Assembly: GCA_945787845.1 (NCBI GenBank)
Contig: CALZJH010000001.1
Location: forward strand, 62,001-126,000
Direction of reading: 5' to 3'
DNA length: 64,000 nt
DNA from: an uncultured Woeseiaceae bacterium
GTDB lineage: Bacteria > Pseudomonadota > Gammaproteobacteria > Steroidobacterales > Woeseiaceae
Part shown: piece by piece, positions 33,021 through 41,427 of the stretch
Layout of the letters: each line of letters opens with the position of its first letter
How positions within the stretch are numbered: position 1 is the first letter of the stretch
The notes under the pieces: generated by a model
Database searches by the model: none
What the model saw: only the letters and a program-made list of their open reading frames with translations
What the model was told of the DNA's origin: nothing
Program-made: the position numbers and the translations under genes

Positions 33021-34483
33021 AAGACCTGCTCAAAGACCCGACTCTTCTTCGTACCCAGGCGTACATCAACGGCGCATGGGTGGACAGCGACAGCGGCGAG
33101 ACGTTCCCGGTTCACAATCCAGCGACACAGGAAGTCATCGCAGAGGTCGCCAGCGTCGGCGCCGCGGAAACGCGCCGCGCCATTGAGGCGGCAGAAGTGG
33201 CGCAAAAGCCCTGGGCGGCGCTGTCCGCGATGGAACGCTCTGCGGTCCTGAAGAAGTGGAACGACCTGATCCTCGAGAACGTCGAGGACCTCGCGATCAT
33301 CATGACGCAGGAACAGGGCAAGGTCCTGGCCGAATCGCGCGGCGAGATAGTGTATTCGGCATCCTTCATCGAGTGGTTTGCCGAGGAAGGCAAGCGTGTC
33401 TATGGCGACGTGTTCCCACTGCCGCAGGGCAGCAGCCGCGGCATTGCGATCAAGCAACCCGTTGGCGTCGTTGCGGCGGTGACACCCTGGAATTTTCCGA
33501 GCGCCATGCTGACGCGCAAATGCGGTCCTGCACTGGCGGTCGGCTGCGCCATGGTCGCAAAGCCGGCGCACGAGACGCCTTTGTCGATGCTGGCGCTTGC
33601 CGAACTCGCGGATCGAGCGGGACTTCCGGCCGGTCTGCTCAGCGTCGTGCCGGGTGCTCACGCCAAACCTATTGGCGACGAAATGTGCAGTAACCCCATC
33701 GTGCGGAAGTTTACGTTTACAGGTTCCACACGCGTCGGCAAGATGCTGACCGCGCAATGCGCGGAGACGATGAAGCGCACGTCAATGGAGTTGGGCGGTA
33801 ACGCACCGGTGATCGTTTTTGACGATGCGGACCCGGCCAAGGCGGCGGCCGGGGCGGCGGCATCGAAGTATCGCAACTCGGGCCAGACCTGTATCTGTGC
33901 GAATCGTATTCTCGTGCAGGAAGGTATTTATGACGAGTTCGTCGAAGAGCTGAAAAAGGTCGTCGGTACCTTCAGGATCGGTGACGGCATGGACGAGACG
34001 TCGACGCATGGCCCGGTCATCACGCGCAAAGCGCTCGAGGACATCAAGTCGATGGTCGATGACGCCGTTGAGCAGGGCGCGGAGATTGCTGCCGGCGGTC
34101 AATTCGGTGAGGAAGGCGAGCAGTTCATCCAGCCGACGATCCTCTGCAACGTTACCGAGGACATGCGCGTCTTCAGGGAAGAAATTTTCGGGCCGGTCGC
34201 GCCGATCTTCAAATTCAAAACTGAAGAAGAGGCTATCGCCATGGCCAACGACACCGAGTTCGGGCTGGCGGCCTACCTGTTCACCAGGGACCAGGGCCGC
34301 ACCTGGCGGGTGTCCGAAGGCATTGAGTACGGCATGGTCGGCGTGAACGAGGTGCTTATCTCGTCAACCTACATTCCATTCGGCGGCGTCAAGGAATCGG
34401 GCCAGGGCCGCGAAGGCTCGAGCTACGGCGTCGACGACTACCTCGAGATCAAGTACATCTGCATTGGCGACCTGGATTCCTGA
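33017..34483 (+). CDS. NAD(P)-dependent succinate-semialdehyde-type dehydrogenase
   Basis: 488 residues, typical for the GabD group. Catalytic Cys292 lies in NSGQTCICANRI. The general-base Glu region is MELGGNAPVIVFDDAD, the cofactor site is FTFTGSTRVGK, and the end reads PFGGVKESGQGREGSSYGVD. It oxidises a small semialdehyde to its acid. Given the neighbouring phospho-lyase, it is a good candidate for oxidising that enzyme's aldehyde product, for example 2-aminoadipate semialdehyde. Family membership alone would suggest succinate semialdehyde. Confidence 0.9.
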   Translation: MKDLLKDPTLLRTQAYINGAWVDSDSGETFPVHNPATQEVIAEVASVGAAETRRAIEAAEVAQKPWAALSAMERSAVLKKWNDLILENVEDLAIIMTQEQGKVLAESRGEIVYSASFIEWFAEEGKRVYGDVFPLPQGSSRGIAIKQPVGVVAAVTPWNFPSAMLTRKCGPALAVGCAMVAKPAHETPLSMLALAELADRAGLPAGLLSVVPGAHAKPIGDEMCSNPIVRKFTFTGSTRVGKMLTAQCAETMKRTSMELGGNAPVIVFDDADPAKAAAGAAASKYRNSGQTCICANRILVQEGIYDEFVEELKKVVGTFRIGDGMDETSTHGPVITRKALEDIKSMVDDAVEQGAEIAAGGQFGEEGEQFIQPTILCNVTEDMRVFREEIFGPVAPIFKFKTEEEAIAMANDTEFGLAAYLFTRDQGRTWRVSEGIEYGMVGVNEVLISSTYIPFGGVKESGQGREGSSYGVDDYLEIKYICIGDLDS

Positions 34484-34491
34484 CCCAGGGG

Positions 34492-36267
34492 CTAGAATGA
34501 ATCTGCCGCTATCGCCATCGTCAGGTCGGGGTCGGCCGACATCGCTGCCAGGTAGCCGTGGGCCCGTGGCAGGACATGTGCGCAATAGAACGCGGCGGTC
34601 GCGAGCTTCTTCTTACCGAACGACGCATTAGCGCTGCTCGACTCCGAGATCGCGATGGCCGCGGACTTGGCGAGATAGGCGCCGCCGAGCACGGTGCCCG
34701 CCAGCATCAGGAGATTGAAGCTCGCAGCACCCGTCGTAGTCGGACCTGACGCCGCATTGGCGATCAGCCAGTTCATCCCCTCTTCGAGCTGGCCGAGACC
34801 GGCTCGTAGGGACTCGGCGATACCAGCAAGCGCGTCGTCACCTTGCATGGAATCGCACAGCTCCCGTAGTTCGCTGATCAATGCACTGAGCTCGCGCCCT
34901 TCGTCAGCGAGAACCTTGCGTCCGGCGAGGTCGCCGGCCTGGATGCCACTCGTGCCCTCGTAGATGGTCAGAATGCGGGCGTCACGGTAATACTGCGCGG
35001 CGCCGGTTTCCTCGACGAAACCCATGCCTCCGTGGATCTGGATGCCCAGTGACGTGACCTGTTCGCTGGTTTCCGTGCACCAGCCTTTGACAACAGGCGT
35101 AAGGAGCGACAGTCGCTTGCCGGCCGCGGAACGTGCGTCCGCGTCGGCCGATTTGTGCTCAATGTCGTCCTGCGACGCGGCGGTGTATGCGATTGCCCGC
35201 ATGGCTTCCACCTGGCAGCGCATCAGCATGAGCATTCGCCGGACGTCGGCGTGATGAATGATGGGTGCTTTGTCATCACGTCCCGGCACGCGCCCCTGGA
35301 TGCGCTCGTTGGCGTATGACCGCGCCAGCTGGTATGCGCGCTCACTGATTGCAACACCCTGCAGGCCGACTTCAAGACGTGCGTGGTTCATCATCGTGAA
35401 CATCGCATAGAGCCCCTTGTTCTCCTCGCCAATGAGATAGCCGACAGCACCTTCGTTGTCACCGAAATTCATTACCGCAGTCGGGCTGCCGTGGATGCCC
35501 AGTTTGTGCTCCAGGGCCGTCGCGTAAACGTCATTTCTTTCGCCCGGCTCGCCGTTCTCGTCCAGCAGGAATTTCGGTACCAGGAACATGGAAATGCCGC
35601 GCACACCTTCCGGCGCACCGTCGATACGTGCAAGCACCGTGTGAATGACGTTGCCAGACAGTTCGTGGTCGCCCCACGTAATGAAGATCTTGTTACCTCG
35701 AATCCTGAACTGGTCGCCTTCGCGTTCGGCGCGGCAGGCGACGGCTGAAAGGTCGGAGCCGGCCTGTGGTTCGGTCAGGTTCATGGTTGCGGCCCATTCC
35801 CCTGTTGTCAGTTTCGCGAGGTATTGCTGCTTGAGCTGGTCGTTCGCATGGACCTCCAGCGCGGCAACCGCATCGCGCGTAAGCATAGGCATGAGGGAAT
35901 AGGCCATGTTCGCGCTTTGCAGCATTTCCGCTGTGGCAAAGGCGACCGTCGATGGCAGGCCCATGCCATCATATTCGGGGTCACCTGCAACTGATTGCCA
36001 ACCATTTTCGACGAACTGCCGGTGAACATCGGCTAGCACATCGGCGACGTGAACAGTCTTCCCGTCCAGGCGACAGCCCTGCTGGTCTGTGGGGATGTTG
36101 GTGGGCGCCACGACGTCACTCGCAAACTTGCCGGCTTCTTCGAGAACCTGCTCGAGGTCCTCAACCTCCATACCCTCGAACGCATCGAGAGACAGCACTT
36201 TTTCGATCTCTGCCAGGTGCCGGATACAGAAGTTGATGTCAGATAGTGGTGGGTTGTAGGTCGTCAC
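34492..36267 (-). CDS. Acyl-CoA dehydrogenase with C-terminal extension (~590-residue type)
   Basis: 591 residues. The core ACAD motifs are MNLTEPQAGSDLSAVACRA, KIFITWGDHELSGNVIHTVL and GIQIHGGMGFVEETGAAQYY (then RDARILTIYEGTSGIQ). A roughly 130-residue C-terminal helical domain follows, as in the large bacterial acyl-CoA dehydrogenases often annotated with an acetyltransferase-like or DUF tail. It is convergent with the semialdehyde dehydrogenase gene, 8 bases apart. Substrate chain length cannot be read from the sequence. Confidence 0.92.
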   Translation of the reverse strand: MTTYNPPLSDINFCIRHLAEIEKVLSLDAFEGMEVEDLEQVLEEAGKFASDVVAPTNIPTDQQGCRLDGKTVHVADVLADVHRQFVENGWQSVAGDPEYDGMGLPSTVAFATAEMLQSANMAYSLMPMLTRDAVAALEVHANDQLKQQYLAKLTTGEWAATMNLTEPQAGSDLSAVACRAEREGDQFRIRGNKIFITWGDHELSGNVIHTVLARIDGAPEGVRGISMFLVPKFLLDENGEPGERNDVYATALEHKLGIHGSPTAVMNFGDNEGAVGYLIGEENKGLYAMFTMMNHARLEVGLQGVAISERAYQLARSYANERIQGRVPGRDDKAPIIHHADVRRMLMLMRCQVEAMRAIAYTAASQDDIEHKSADADARSAAGKRLSLLTPVVKGWCTETSEQVTSLGIQIHGGMGFVEETGAAQYYRDARILTIYEGTSGIQAGDLAGRKVLADEGRELSALISELRELCDSMQGDDALAGIAESLRAGLGQLEEGMNWLIANAASGPTTTGAASFNLLMLAGTVLGGAYLAKSAAIAISESSSANASFGKKKLATAAFYCAHVLPRAHGYLAAMSADPDLTMAIAADSF

Positions 36268-36364
36268 GTCGGGCCTCTGTCAGGGACTGTTGTGTATAAG
36301 GAACCGCCAAATTCTAGTCCTATGCCGGCTCACCTTGAATCATGCATCGATGGTATGCGGTGCG

Positions 36365-37603
36365 CTACTGTTCCTCCTGCATTTCCTCTTCGTACACCTG
36401 TGAGGCTGTCTGCGCGGAAGACAGGGCATCGCCAAACGCGATCGGCTGATCGGCCTGCGAGCCTTCCTTTACAAAGCGATAGGCAACGAAGCCGATCAAT
36501 AAAAGGTGGACCGCCGCCGTGAACAGGAAGAGTCCATCGTCGCCCCGGATCGTGATCAGCGCCGAAGCCACGAACGGACCGATGATTGCGCCTATGCCGT
36601 AGACGAGCAGCAAGCCGGCCGAGACCTTTACATATTCGCCGTGGTCGGCGTAGTCGTTCGCGTAGGCGACGACGATCGAATACAGCGGAAATGCGAACGC
36701 GCCCCAGACGCCACCGAGAACGATTACAGAAACGACGCCGAAGTGTGGCGCCAGCAAGGCGAGCGCCAGCCCGGCAGCACTGCCAAGCAGGCATACTGCG
36801 ACAAGTATTTTGCGCCGACCCAGCAAATCGGACAGCAGTCCAAGCGGCCATTGCAGAATGGCGCCGCCGATAATAGCGGCGGCCATGAACCAGGCGGCCA
36901 TAGACACGGCGTCGCCGATAGCTGAGCCATAGACCGGGGCGAGACCCCAGAACGCCCCATTGGCCAGGCCGACGGCGAAACACCCGACGGTTCCCGACGG
37001 CGATGTGTGGAACAGTTCCCGAATATCCGTCTTGGTCGAGGCGGGCTGGTCGGGTGAGGGTGAATCGGACAGCGCTATCGGGACAGCGCCGATCGAGAAG
37101 AGTATCGACGCGATAACGAAGAGCTGCAGGCCGGTCGGGTTGTATAGCAGGTTCATCATTTGCCCGGCGGCCATCATGGTCAGTGTGATCATCGAGTAGG
37201 TTGAGAAAACCACACCGCGATTGGCATTCGTCGAACGCTCGTTAAGCCAGGACTCAATGACTATGTAGAGAGAGGCAAGGCAAAATCCTGTCAGGAAACG
37301 CAGCACGCCCCAGACAACGGGCTCGACAACCAGGCCATGGATGAGGGGAGCTGCAGATGCGATGGCACTCATCGCGAGAAACACGCGAATATGCCCGACG
37401 CGACGCAGGAGTTCTCCGCTCTTCAGGCAGCCGACGGTAAATCCGAGAAAGTACGCGGCACCCATCGTTCCGATGGCCAGGGTCGAGAAATCTTCGAGCG
37501 AGGCGCGCACAGGCAGCAGCGTGAACTGCAAGCCTTGCCCTGAGAGCAGAATAGCGGCGCTGAGAAGTAGTGCTGCGACGGGCGCCAGGGCACGGAGGAA
37601 CAT
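36365..37603 (-). CDS. MFS transporter (YcaD-like)
   Basis: 412 residues and 12 predicted helices. It carries the YcaD/MFS-type pattern: LAIGTMGAAYFLGFTVGCLK with GELLRRVGHIRVFLAMSAIA, then LIVIESWLNERST-like YIVIESWLNERSTNANRG, and PLGLLSDLLGRRKILV in the second half. The substrate is unknown. It ends with an Glu-rich cytoplasmic tail (YEEEMQEEQ). Confidence 0.9.
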   Translation of the reverse strand: MFLRALAPVAALLLSAAILLSGQGLQFTLLPVRASLEDFSTLAIGTMGAAYFLGFTVGCLKSGELLRRVGHIRVFLAMSAIASAAPLIHGLVVEPVVWGVLRFLTGFCLASLYIVIESWLNERSTNANRGVVFSTYSMITLTMMAAGQMMNLLYNPTGLQLFVIASILFSIGAVPIALSDSPSPDQPASTKTDIRELFHTSPSGTVGCFAVGLANGAFWGLAPVYGSAIGDAVSMAAWFMAAAIIGGAILQWPLGLLSDLLGRRKILVAVCLLGSAAGLALALLAPHFGVVSVIVLGGVWGAFAFPLYSIVVAYANDYADHGEYVKVSAGLLLVYGIGAIIGPFVASALITIRGDDGLFLFTAAVHLLLIGFVAYRFVKEGSQADQPIAFGDALSSAQTASQVYEEEMQEEQ

Positions 37604-37673
37604 TGCTCTACCTGTCGGAATTGTGGGCAGTCGCCCGGGTCGGAATCGCGTACTTTACCAGCCCGCCGGCAGT

Positions 37674-38399
37674 CTACAAACGGCTCTTTTCGTCTTCAGG
37701 TCCTGCCGTCGAGAACGAGCGGCGTTCGCGCGTATGCAGGAAGTAGTCCCACGCGAGTTTGATCACGATCAGCAGCGCTGCGAACGTGGTGTAGGTCAGC
37801 ACGCCCGGCCAGGTCTGAATGGCCGTCAGGGCTGCGGCAATGGTCACGAACAAGGCGAGACTGCGTTTGAACGGCAGCCACAGCAAGGCCCCGGCACGGG
37901 CCCTGCGGAACTCGCCGAGAAACAGGAAGTTGATGATGAACGAGAGTCCGTGACCCACGAGGAACAGCAGCGAACACTTGAGGAGCAGCGGCGCCTGCGT
38001 GCGCACGAATTCATTGCCATCGATTCCTGCCAGCGCCTCCTGGGCAACCACCAGTGCCACGCCCGTGATGACCAGTATGAAGAGGAATGCGCCACCCGAT
38101 TTTATGATGGCGAAAAGGGAGATCAGGAAACTGCTGCCAGGAGAGACGTCAACCCAGCGATTTTCATAGGGGTCGCCAAACAGCGAGGCAGTCATCAGCT
38201 TCAGCCCGCTGAAAAGCCCGACCCACAGGGCCTCGAACCAGTAAACCACGACCAGCTGGAACAACGTGAGGTCGAGCGCGAAATACAGGAAGAGCATGCC
38301 CGCGTTAGCCGCGAACAGCGTCAGGGCCGCGACGCCGCGAGGTCCGATTCGGTGGCTGGCGCCGGTGGACTCGGCGAATTCTTCGCTGGACACATTCAT
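37674..38399 (-). CDS. DUF6498-like multi-pass membrane protein
   Basis: 241 residues with about six helices. The FYFALDLTLF-type segment (here MLFLYFALDLTLFQLVVVYW) leads into FEALWVGLFSGLKL, a feature of the DUF6498 group. No catalytic motif is visible. It is divergent from the Na+-dependent transporter. Confidence 0.7.
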   Translation of the reverse strand: MNVSSEEFAESTGASHRIGPRGVAALTLFAANAGMLFLYFALDLTLFQLVVVYWFEALWVGLFSGLKLMTASLFGDPYENRWVDVSPGSSFLISLFAIIKSGGAFLFILVITGVALVVAQEALAGIDGNEFVRTQAPLLLKCSLLFLVGHGLSFIINFLFLGEFRRARAGALLWLPFKRSLALFVTIAAALTAIQTWPGVLTYTTFAALLIVIKLAWDYFLHTRERRSFSTAGPEDEKSRL

Positions 38400-38439
38400 G
38401 CATACAGGCTACGAGCAAATCGAGGGGCGGGGCGGGACG

Positions 38440-38453
38440 CGGTTCACGAACCG
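38440..38453. promoter_or_regulatory. Inverted repeat in the divergent DUF6498/NSS spacer
   Basis: CGGTTC-AC-GAACCG, a perfect 6-base dyad, lies 63 bases upstream of the transporter start. It is a plausible operator; no cognate regulator is encoded next to it. Confidence 0.3.
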
Positions 38454-38515
38454 GAAAATCCCGGAGTTGAGATTTGCGTTAAGCTATGCGCTGCCAAACA
38501 AGGGGAAAAACAACA

Positions 38516-39934
38516 ATGGCACAAGCTTCGGCGAAAACCTGGTCCTCGGGATTTACGTTTATTCTTGCCGCGGTCGGCGCGGCGGTTGGTCTCGGGAATA
38601 TCTGGAAGTTTCCGTATGTCGTCGGTGTCAGCGGCGGTGGCGCCTTCGTTCTGATCTACCTGGGCTGCGTCCTGTTTATCGCCATTCCCATACTGATTAC
38701 CGAGCTCTGGATCGGCCGGGCAGGTGGTCACAGTCCCCCTATTGCCATGGCGAACGTCGCGAAGCAGGCGGGCCTCTCGCCGATGCGCTGGTCGCTGGTC
38801 GGGTACATGGCGATGATCGTCGGCTATTTCATCGCCACCTATTACAGCGTCATCGCAGGCTGGACGCTCGCGTATATCTTCAAGGCCGGCAGCGGTTTCG
38901 GTGCCGCAGAACCCGCGGCCGTGGCCGCCCAGTTCGATGGCATGCTGGCAGATCCTTACGCGCTAACGTTCTGGCATACGATTTTCATGGCGATCGCGCT
39001 GTTGATCGTGGGGCGTGGTCTGAAAGGCGGTATCGAGAAGGCCGTGACGATACTGATGCCGGCATTGTTCGCGATGCTATTGCTAATGATCGGCTACGCG
39101 GCCGTGGAAGGTGATTTTGGAGCGGCCATCAGCTTCCTGTTCAGCAGCGACTTCAGCAAGATCGATGGTGGTACCGTGCTGGTTGCCATCGGCCAGGCGT
39201 TCTTCTCCATTAGTGTAGCCATGGGTCTGCTCATGACCTACGGCTCCTATGTGCCCAAGAGTGTGTCGCTGACGAAGTCGGCACTGATTATTGCGGGCGC
39301 CGACACGCTCGTTGCCTTACTGGCCGGCCTGATGATCTTCCCGCTCGTCTTCGGCAACAACCTGGACCCGGGCTCTGGTCCCGGCCTGATCTTCCAGACC
39401 TTGCCCGCCGCGTTTGCCGGCATGCCGGGCGGTGTCGTATTTGGCGTGATCTTCTTCGTCCTGCTGGCGTTCGCGGCCGTGACATCGATCATCGCGCTCA
39501 TTGAGCCGATCGCGCGTTTTGCCGAGGGCAAGTGGCACATGAAGCGACGCAACGCCCTGCTTATCTTCGGCGGCCTGGCGTGGGCCATCGGCCTGGTGAC
39601 CGTCTTCTCGTTCAACATCTGGTCGGACGTTGCCCCCCTCGGCCGATTCGAGGTGTTCGCGGGCAAGACGCCCTTCGACCTGATCGACTACTTTACGGCG
39701 AACGTAATGATGCCGCTGGGCGGTATCCTGATGGCGCTGTTCGTGGGTTGGCGCATCAAGCCGAAAGTGCTGTCCGACGACCTGACGTTCAGTAATGCCG
39801 CTGTGTTCAACACCTGGATCTGGATGATCCGGGTCGTGGTGCCACTGGCAATTCTCTGGGTCATGGTCGAGGAGCTGTCCCCAGGAACGACACAGCGGTT
39901 CCTGGATATGCTCCGGGCCGCATGGCCGTTCTAG
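38516..39934 (+). CDS. Sodium-dependent NSS/SNF-family transporter
   Basis: 472 residues from ATG 38516 behind AAGGGGAAAAA. There are 11-12 helices with the LeuT/SLC6 signature AVGAAVGLGNIWKFPYVVG in helix 1 and the unwound helix-6 region SFSINIW-like TVFSFNIWSD. Family members import amino acids or related amines with Na+. The substrate is not assignable. Its end overlaps the convergent secretin-N-like gene by 4 bases. Confidence 0.93.
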   Translation: MAQASAKTWSSGFTFILAAVGAAVGLGNIWKFPYVVGVSGGGAFVLIYLGCVLFIAIPILITELWIGRAGGHSPPIAMANVAKQAGLSPMRWSLVGYMAMIVGYFIATYYSVIAGWTLAYIFKAGSGFGAAEPAAVAAQFDGMLADPYALTFWHTIFMAIALLIVGRGLKGGIEKAVTILMPALFAMLLLMIGYAAVEGDFGAAISFLFSSDFSKIDGGTVLVAIGQAFFSISVAMGLLMTYGSYVPKSVSLTKSALIIAGADTLVALLAGLMIFPLVFGNNLDPGSGPGLIFQTLPAAFAGMPGGVVFGVIFFVLLAFAAVTSIIALIEPIARFAEGKWHMKRRNALLIFGGLAWAIGLVTVFSFNIWSDVAPLGRFEVFAGKTPFDLIDYFTANVMMPLGGILMALFVGWRIKPKVLSDDLTFSNAAVFNTWIWMIRVVVPLAILWVMVEELSPGTTQRFLDMLRAAWPF

Positions 39935-40506
39935 TTCCTGTCTTGAGTTGGGCCGGGTTTGTCCATTGCTTCAAGCAGCGCACCAAGTCGCTTCGTATTG
40001 CCGTAGCGATCGACGATGAGAACCGTATTTGACGCGGGATCGGCCACGAGGTGAGCCATCTGTGGAAGTAACGGGCGCAGCAGAGGCACGTAGCGTGTTG
40101 CGGGGCCGTTCTTCACGTCGAGAATGCGGCTGACCCATTCGTACTCAGGGATCGAGTCGTCATCTTCCGTGAGAATCGGAAGCGCATATTGGCGGATCCT
40201 GGAAGCATGGACGATATTCGTAATTTCGCCAACGCGTACCGCAGCCAGCTCATTGTTGTACAAGATAATGAGCAGGGACGCGTAGGAGATGTCCTTCGCC
40301 TTGAGCTGCCCGACAACAACGCTTGCCGGTACGTGAGGGCTTGCGAGAAATACCTGCCCGGTCTGTTTGCTGACGGCATCGAGAATTTCGGCCAGGGGTA
40401 CAGCAGCGTATGCCGAGGCCTGTTGTTCGACCTTGTCATCAGCGGCCGCTGTTGTTGCCAGCGTGAATACACACAGTACGATCCAGCTTTGCACGAAGCG
40501 TTTCAT
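39931..40506 (-). CDS. Exported protein with secretin N-domain-like repeats
   Basis: 191 residues from ATG 40506, with GGAGAG upstream and a signal peptide ending TTAAADD. The sequence resembles the N0/N1 ring domains of type II/IV secretins: AYAAVPLAEILDAVSKQTGQ, then KAKDISYASLLIILYNNEL, then TRYVPLLRPLLPQMAHLVAD followed by NTVLIVDRYGNTKRLGALLE. No secretin barrel domain follows and no secretion genes are adjacent. It may be a stand-alone adaptor for a secretin elsewhere (inference). Confidence 0.7.
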   Translation of the reverse strand: MKRFVQSWIVLCVFTLATTAAADDKVEQQASAYAAVPLAEILDAVSKQTGQVFLASPHVPASVVVGQLKAKDISYASLLIILYNNELAAVRVGEITNIVHASRIRQYALPILTEDDDSIPEYEWVSRILDVKNGPATRYVPLLRPLLPQMAHLVADPASNTVLIVDRYGNTKRLGALLEAMDKPGPTQDRN

Positions 40507-40571
40507 GGTGGTCACTCTCCAGGGTTTTCAGACGTGTGTTGTTCGCTACATACTCTAACGCAGGGGCAGAC

Positions 40572-40598
40572 CCGGCGGGGTTAATCTGTCGCCGCCGG
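40572..40598 (-). terminator. Hairpin downstream of SDR gene, no T-tract
   Basis: CCGGCGG/CCGCCGG stem with a 13-base loop, just past the SDR stop on the minus strand. No T-run follows, so factor-independent termination is doubtful. Confidence 0.35.
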
Positions 40599-40602
40599 TT
40601 GA

Positions 40603-41427
40603 TTAAAGCGTGATGCCGCCGCCAACGATCAGGGTCTGTCCCGAGACGTAGTTCGATTCCGGTGTGCAAAACAGGTACACGCCGCCCGCTGCTTCCTCGA
40701 CCGTGCCAGGCCGGCCCAGCGGGATCATGCCGCTAAAGCCTTGGTGTACTTTCTTCGGAATACCGAGTGCGACTTCGTTACCGTCGACGATAGTCGTCAT
40801 CTTCTCATCAGTGGCTGTTGTCAGACGCGTGTCGATGAAGCCAAAAGCTACGCAGTTAACGTTGACCTTGAGTCGCCCCCATTCCTTCGCCAGCGATTTT
40901 GTCAGCCCGAGAACGCCTGACTTCGCAGACGAGTAGTTCGACTGGCCGACGTTGCCGCCTGTACCGGCCACTGAGGAGATGTTCACGACCTTGCGAAATA
41001 CTTCGCGTTCCTCGGCCGCTTCCTCGGCGGCAGCATTGCGGATAAACGTCGATGCAGCTTTGAGGATTTTCCACGGCGCTTTCAGATGAACGTCGATCAT
41101 CGCGTCAAACTGTTCGTCGCCCATCTTGTGGATCATTGCGTCCCACGTGTAGCCGGCGTTATTGACAATGATATCCACGCCGCCAAACGCATCGATCCCC
41201 GTGTTGATGAAGCGCTCCGCGAAATCGTCGTCTGTAACACTGCCCGCGACAGCTATTGCCTCGCCGCCGGCCGCCTTGATTTCGGCGACCACTTCGTCGG
41301 CCGGTTCCTCGTCCAGGTCATTGACGACGATTTTTGCACCATCGTCTGCGAGTTTCAGTGCAACCGCGCGGCCGATACCGCGGCCCGAGCCTGTGACGTA
41401 GGCGACCTTGCCTTCCAGTTTCTTCAC
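40603..41427 (-). CDS. Short-chain dehydrogenase/reductase (FabG-like)
   Basis: 274 residues. The Rossmann motif is TGSGRGIG, NNAG is present, and the catalytic Ser-Tyr-Lys triad lies in NISSVAG...QSNYSSAKSG. A 20-residue insert carrying AAAEEAAEEREVF is unlike plain FabG and resembles the multifunctional-enzyme or acyl-CoA-linked SDR group. It probably reduces or oxidises a 3-hydroxyacyl substrate. The start overlaps the peptidase stop upstream by 4 bases, so the two are cotranscribed. Confidence 0.9.
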   Translation of the reverse strand: MKKLEGKVAYVTGSGRGIGRAVALKLADDGAKIVVNDLDEEPADEVVAEIKAAGGEAIAVAGSVTDDDFAERFINTGIDAFGGVDIIVNNAGYTWDAMIHKMGDEQFDAMIDVHLKAPWKILKAASTFIRNAAAEEAAEEREVFRKVVNISSVAGTGGNVGQSNYSSAKSGVLGLTKSLAKEWGRLKVNVNCVAFGFIDTRLTTATDEKMTTIVDGNEVALGIPKKVHQGFSGMIPLGRPGTVEEAAGGVYLFCTPESNYVSGQTLIVGGGITL

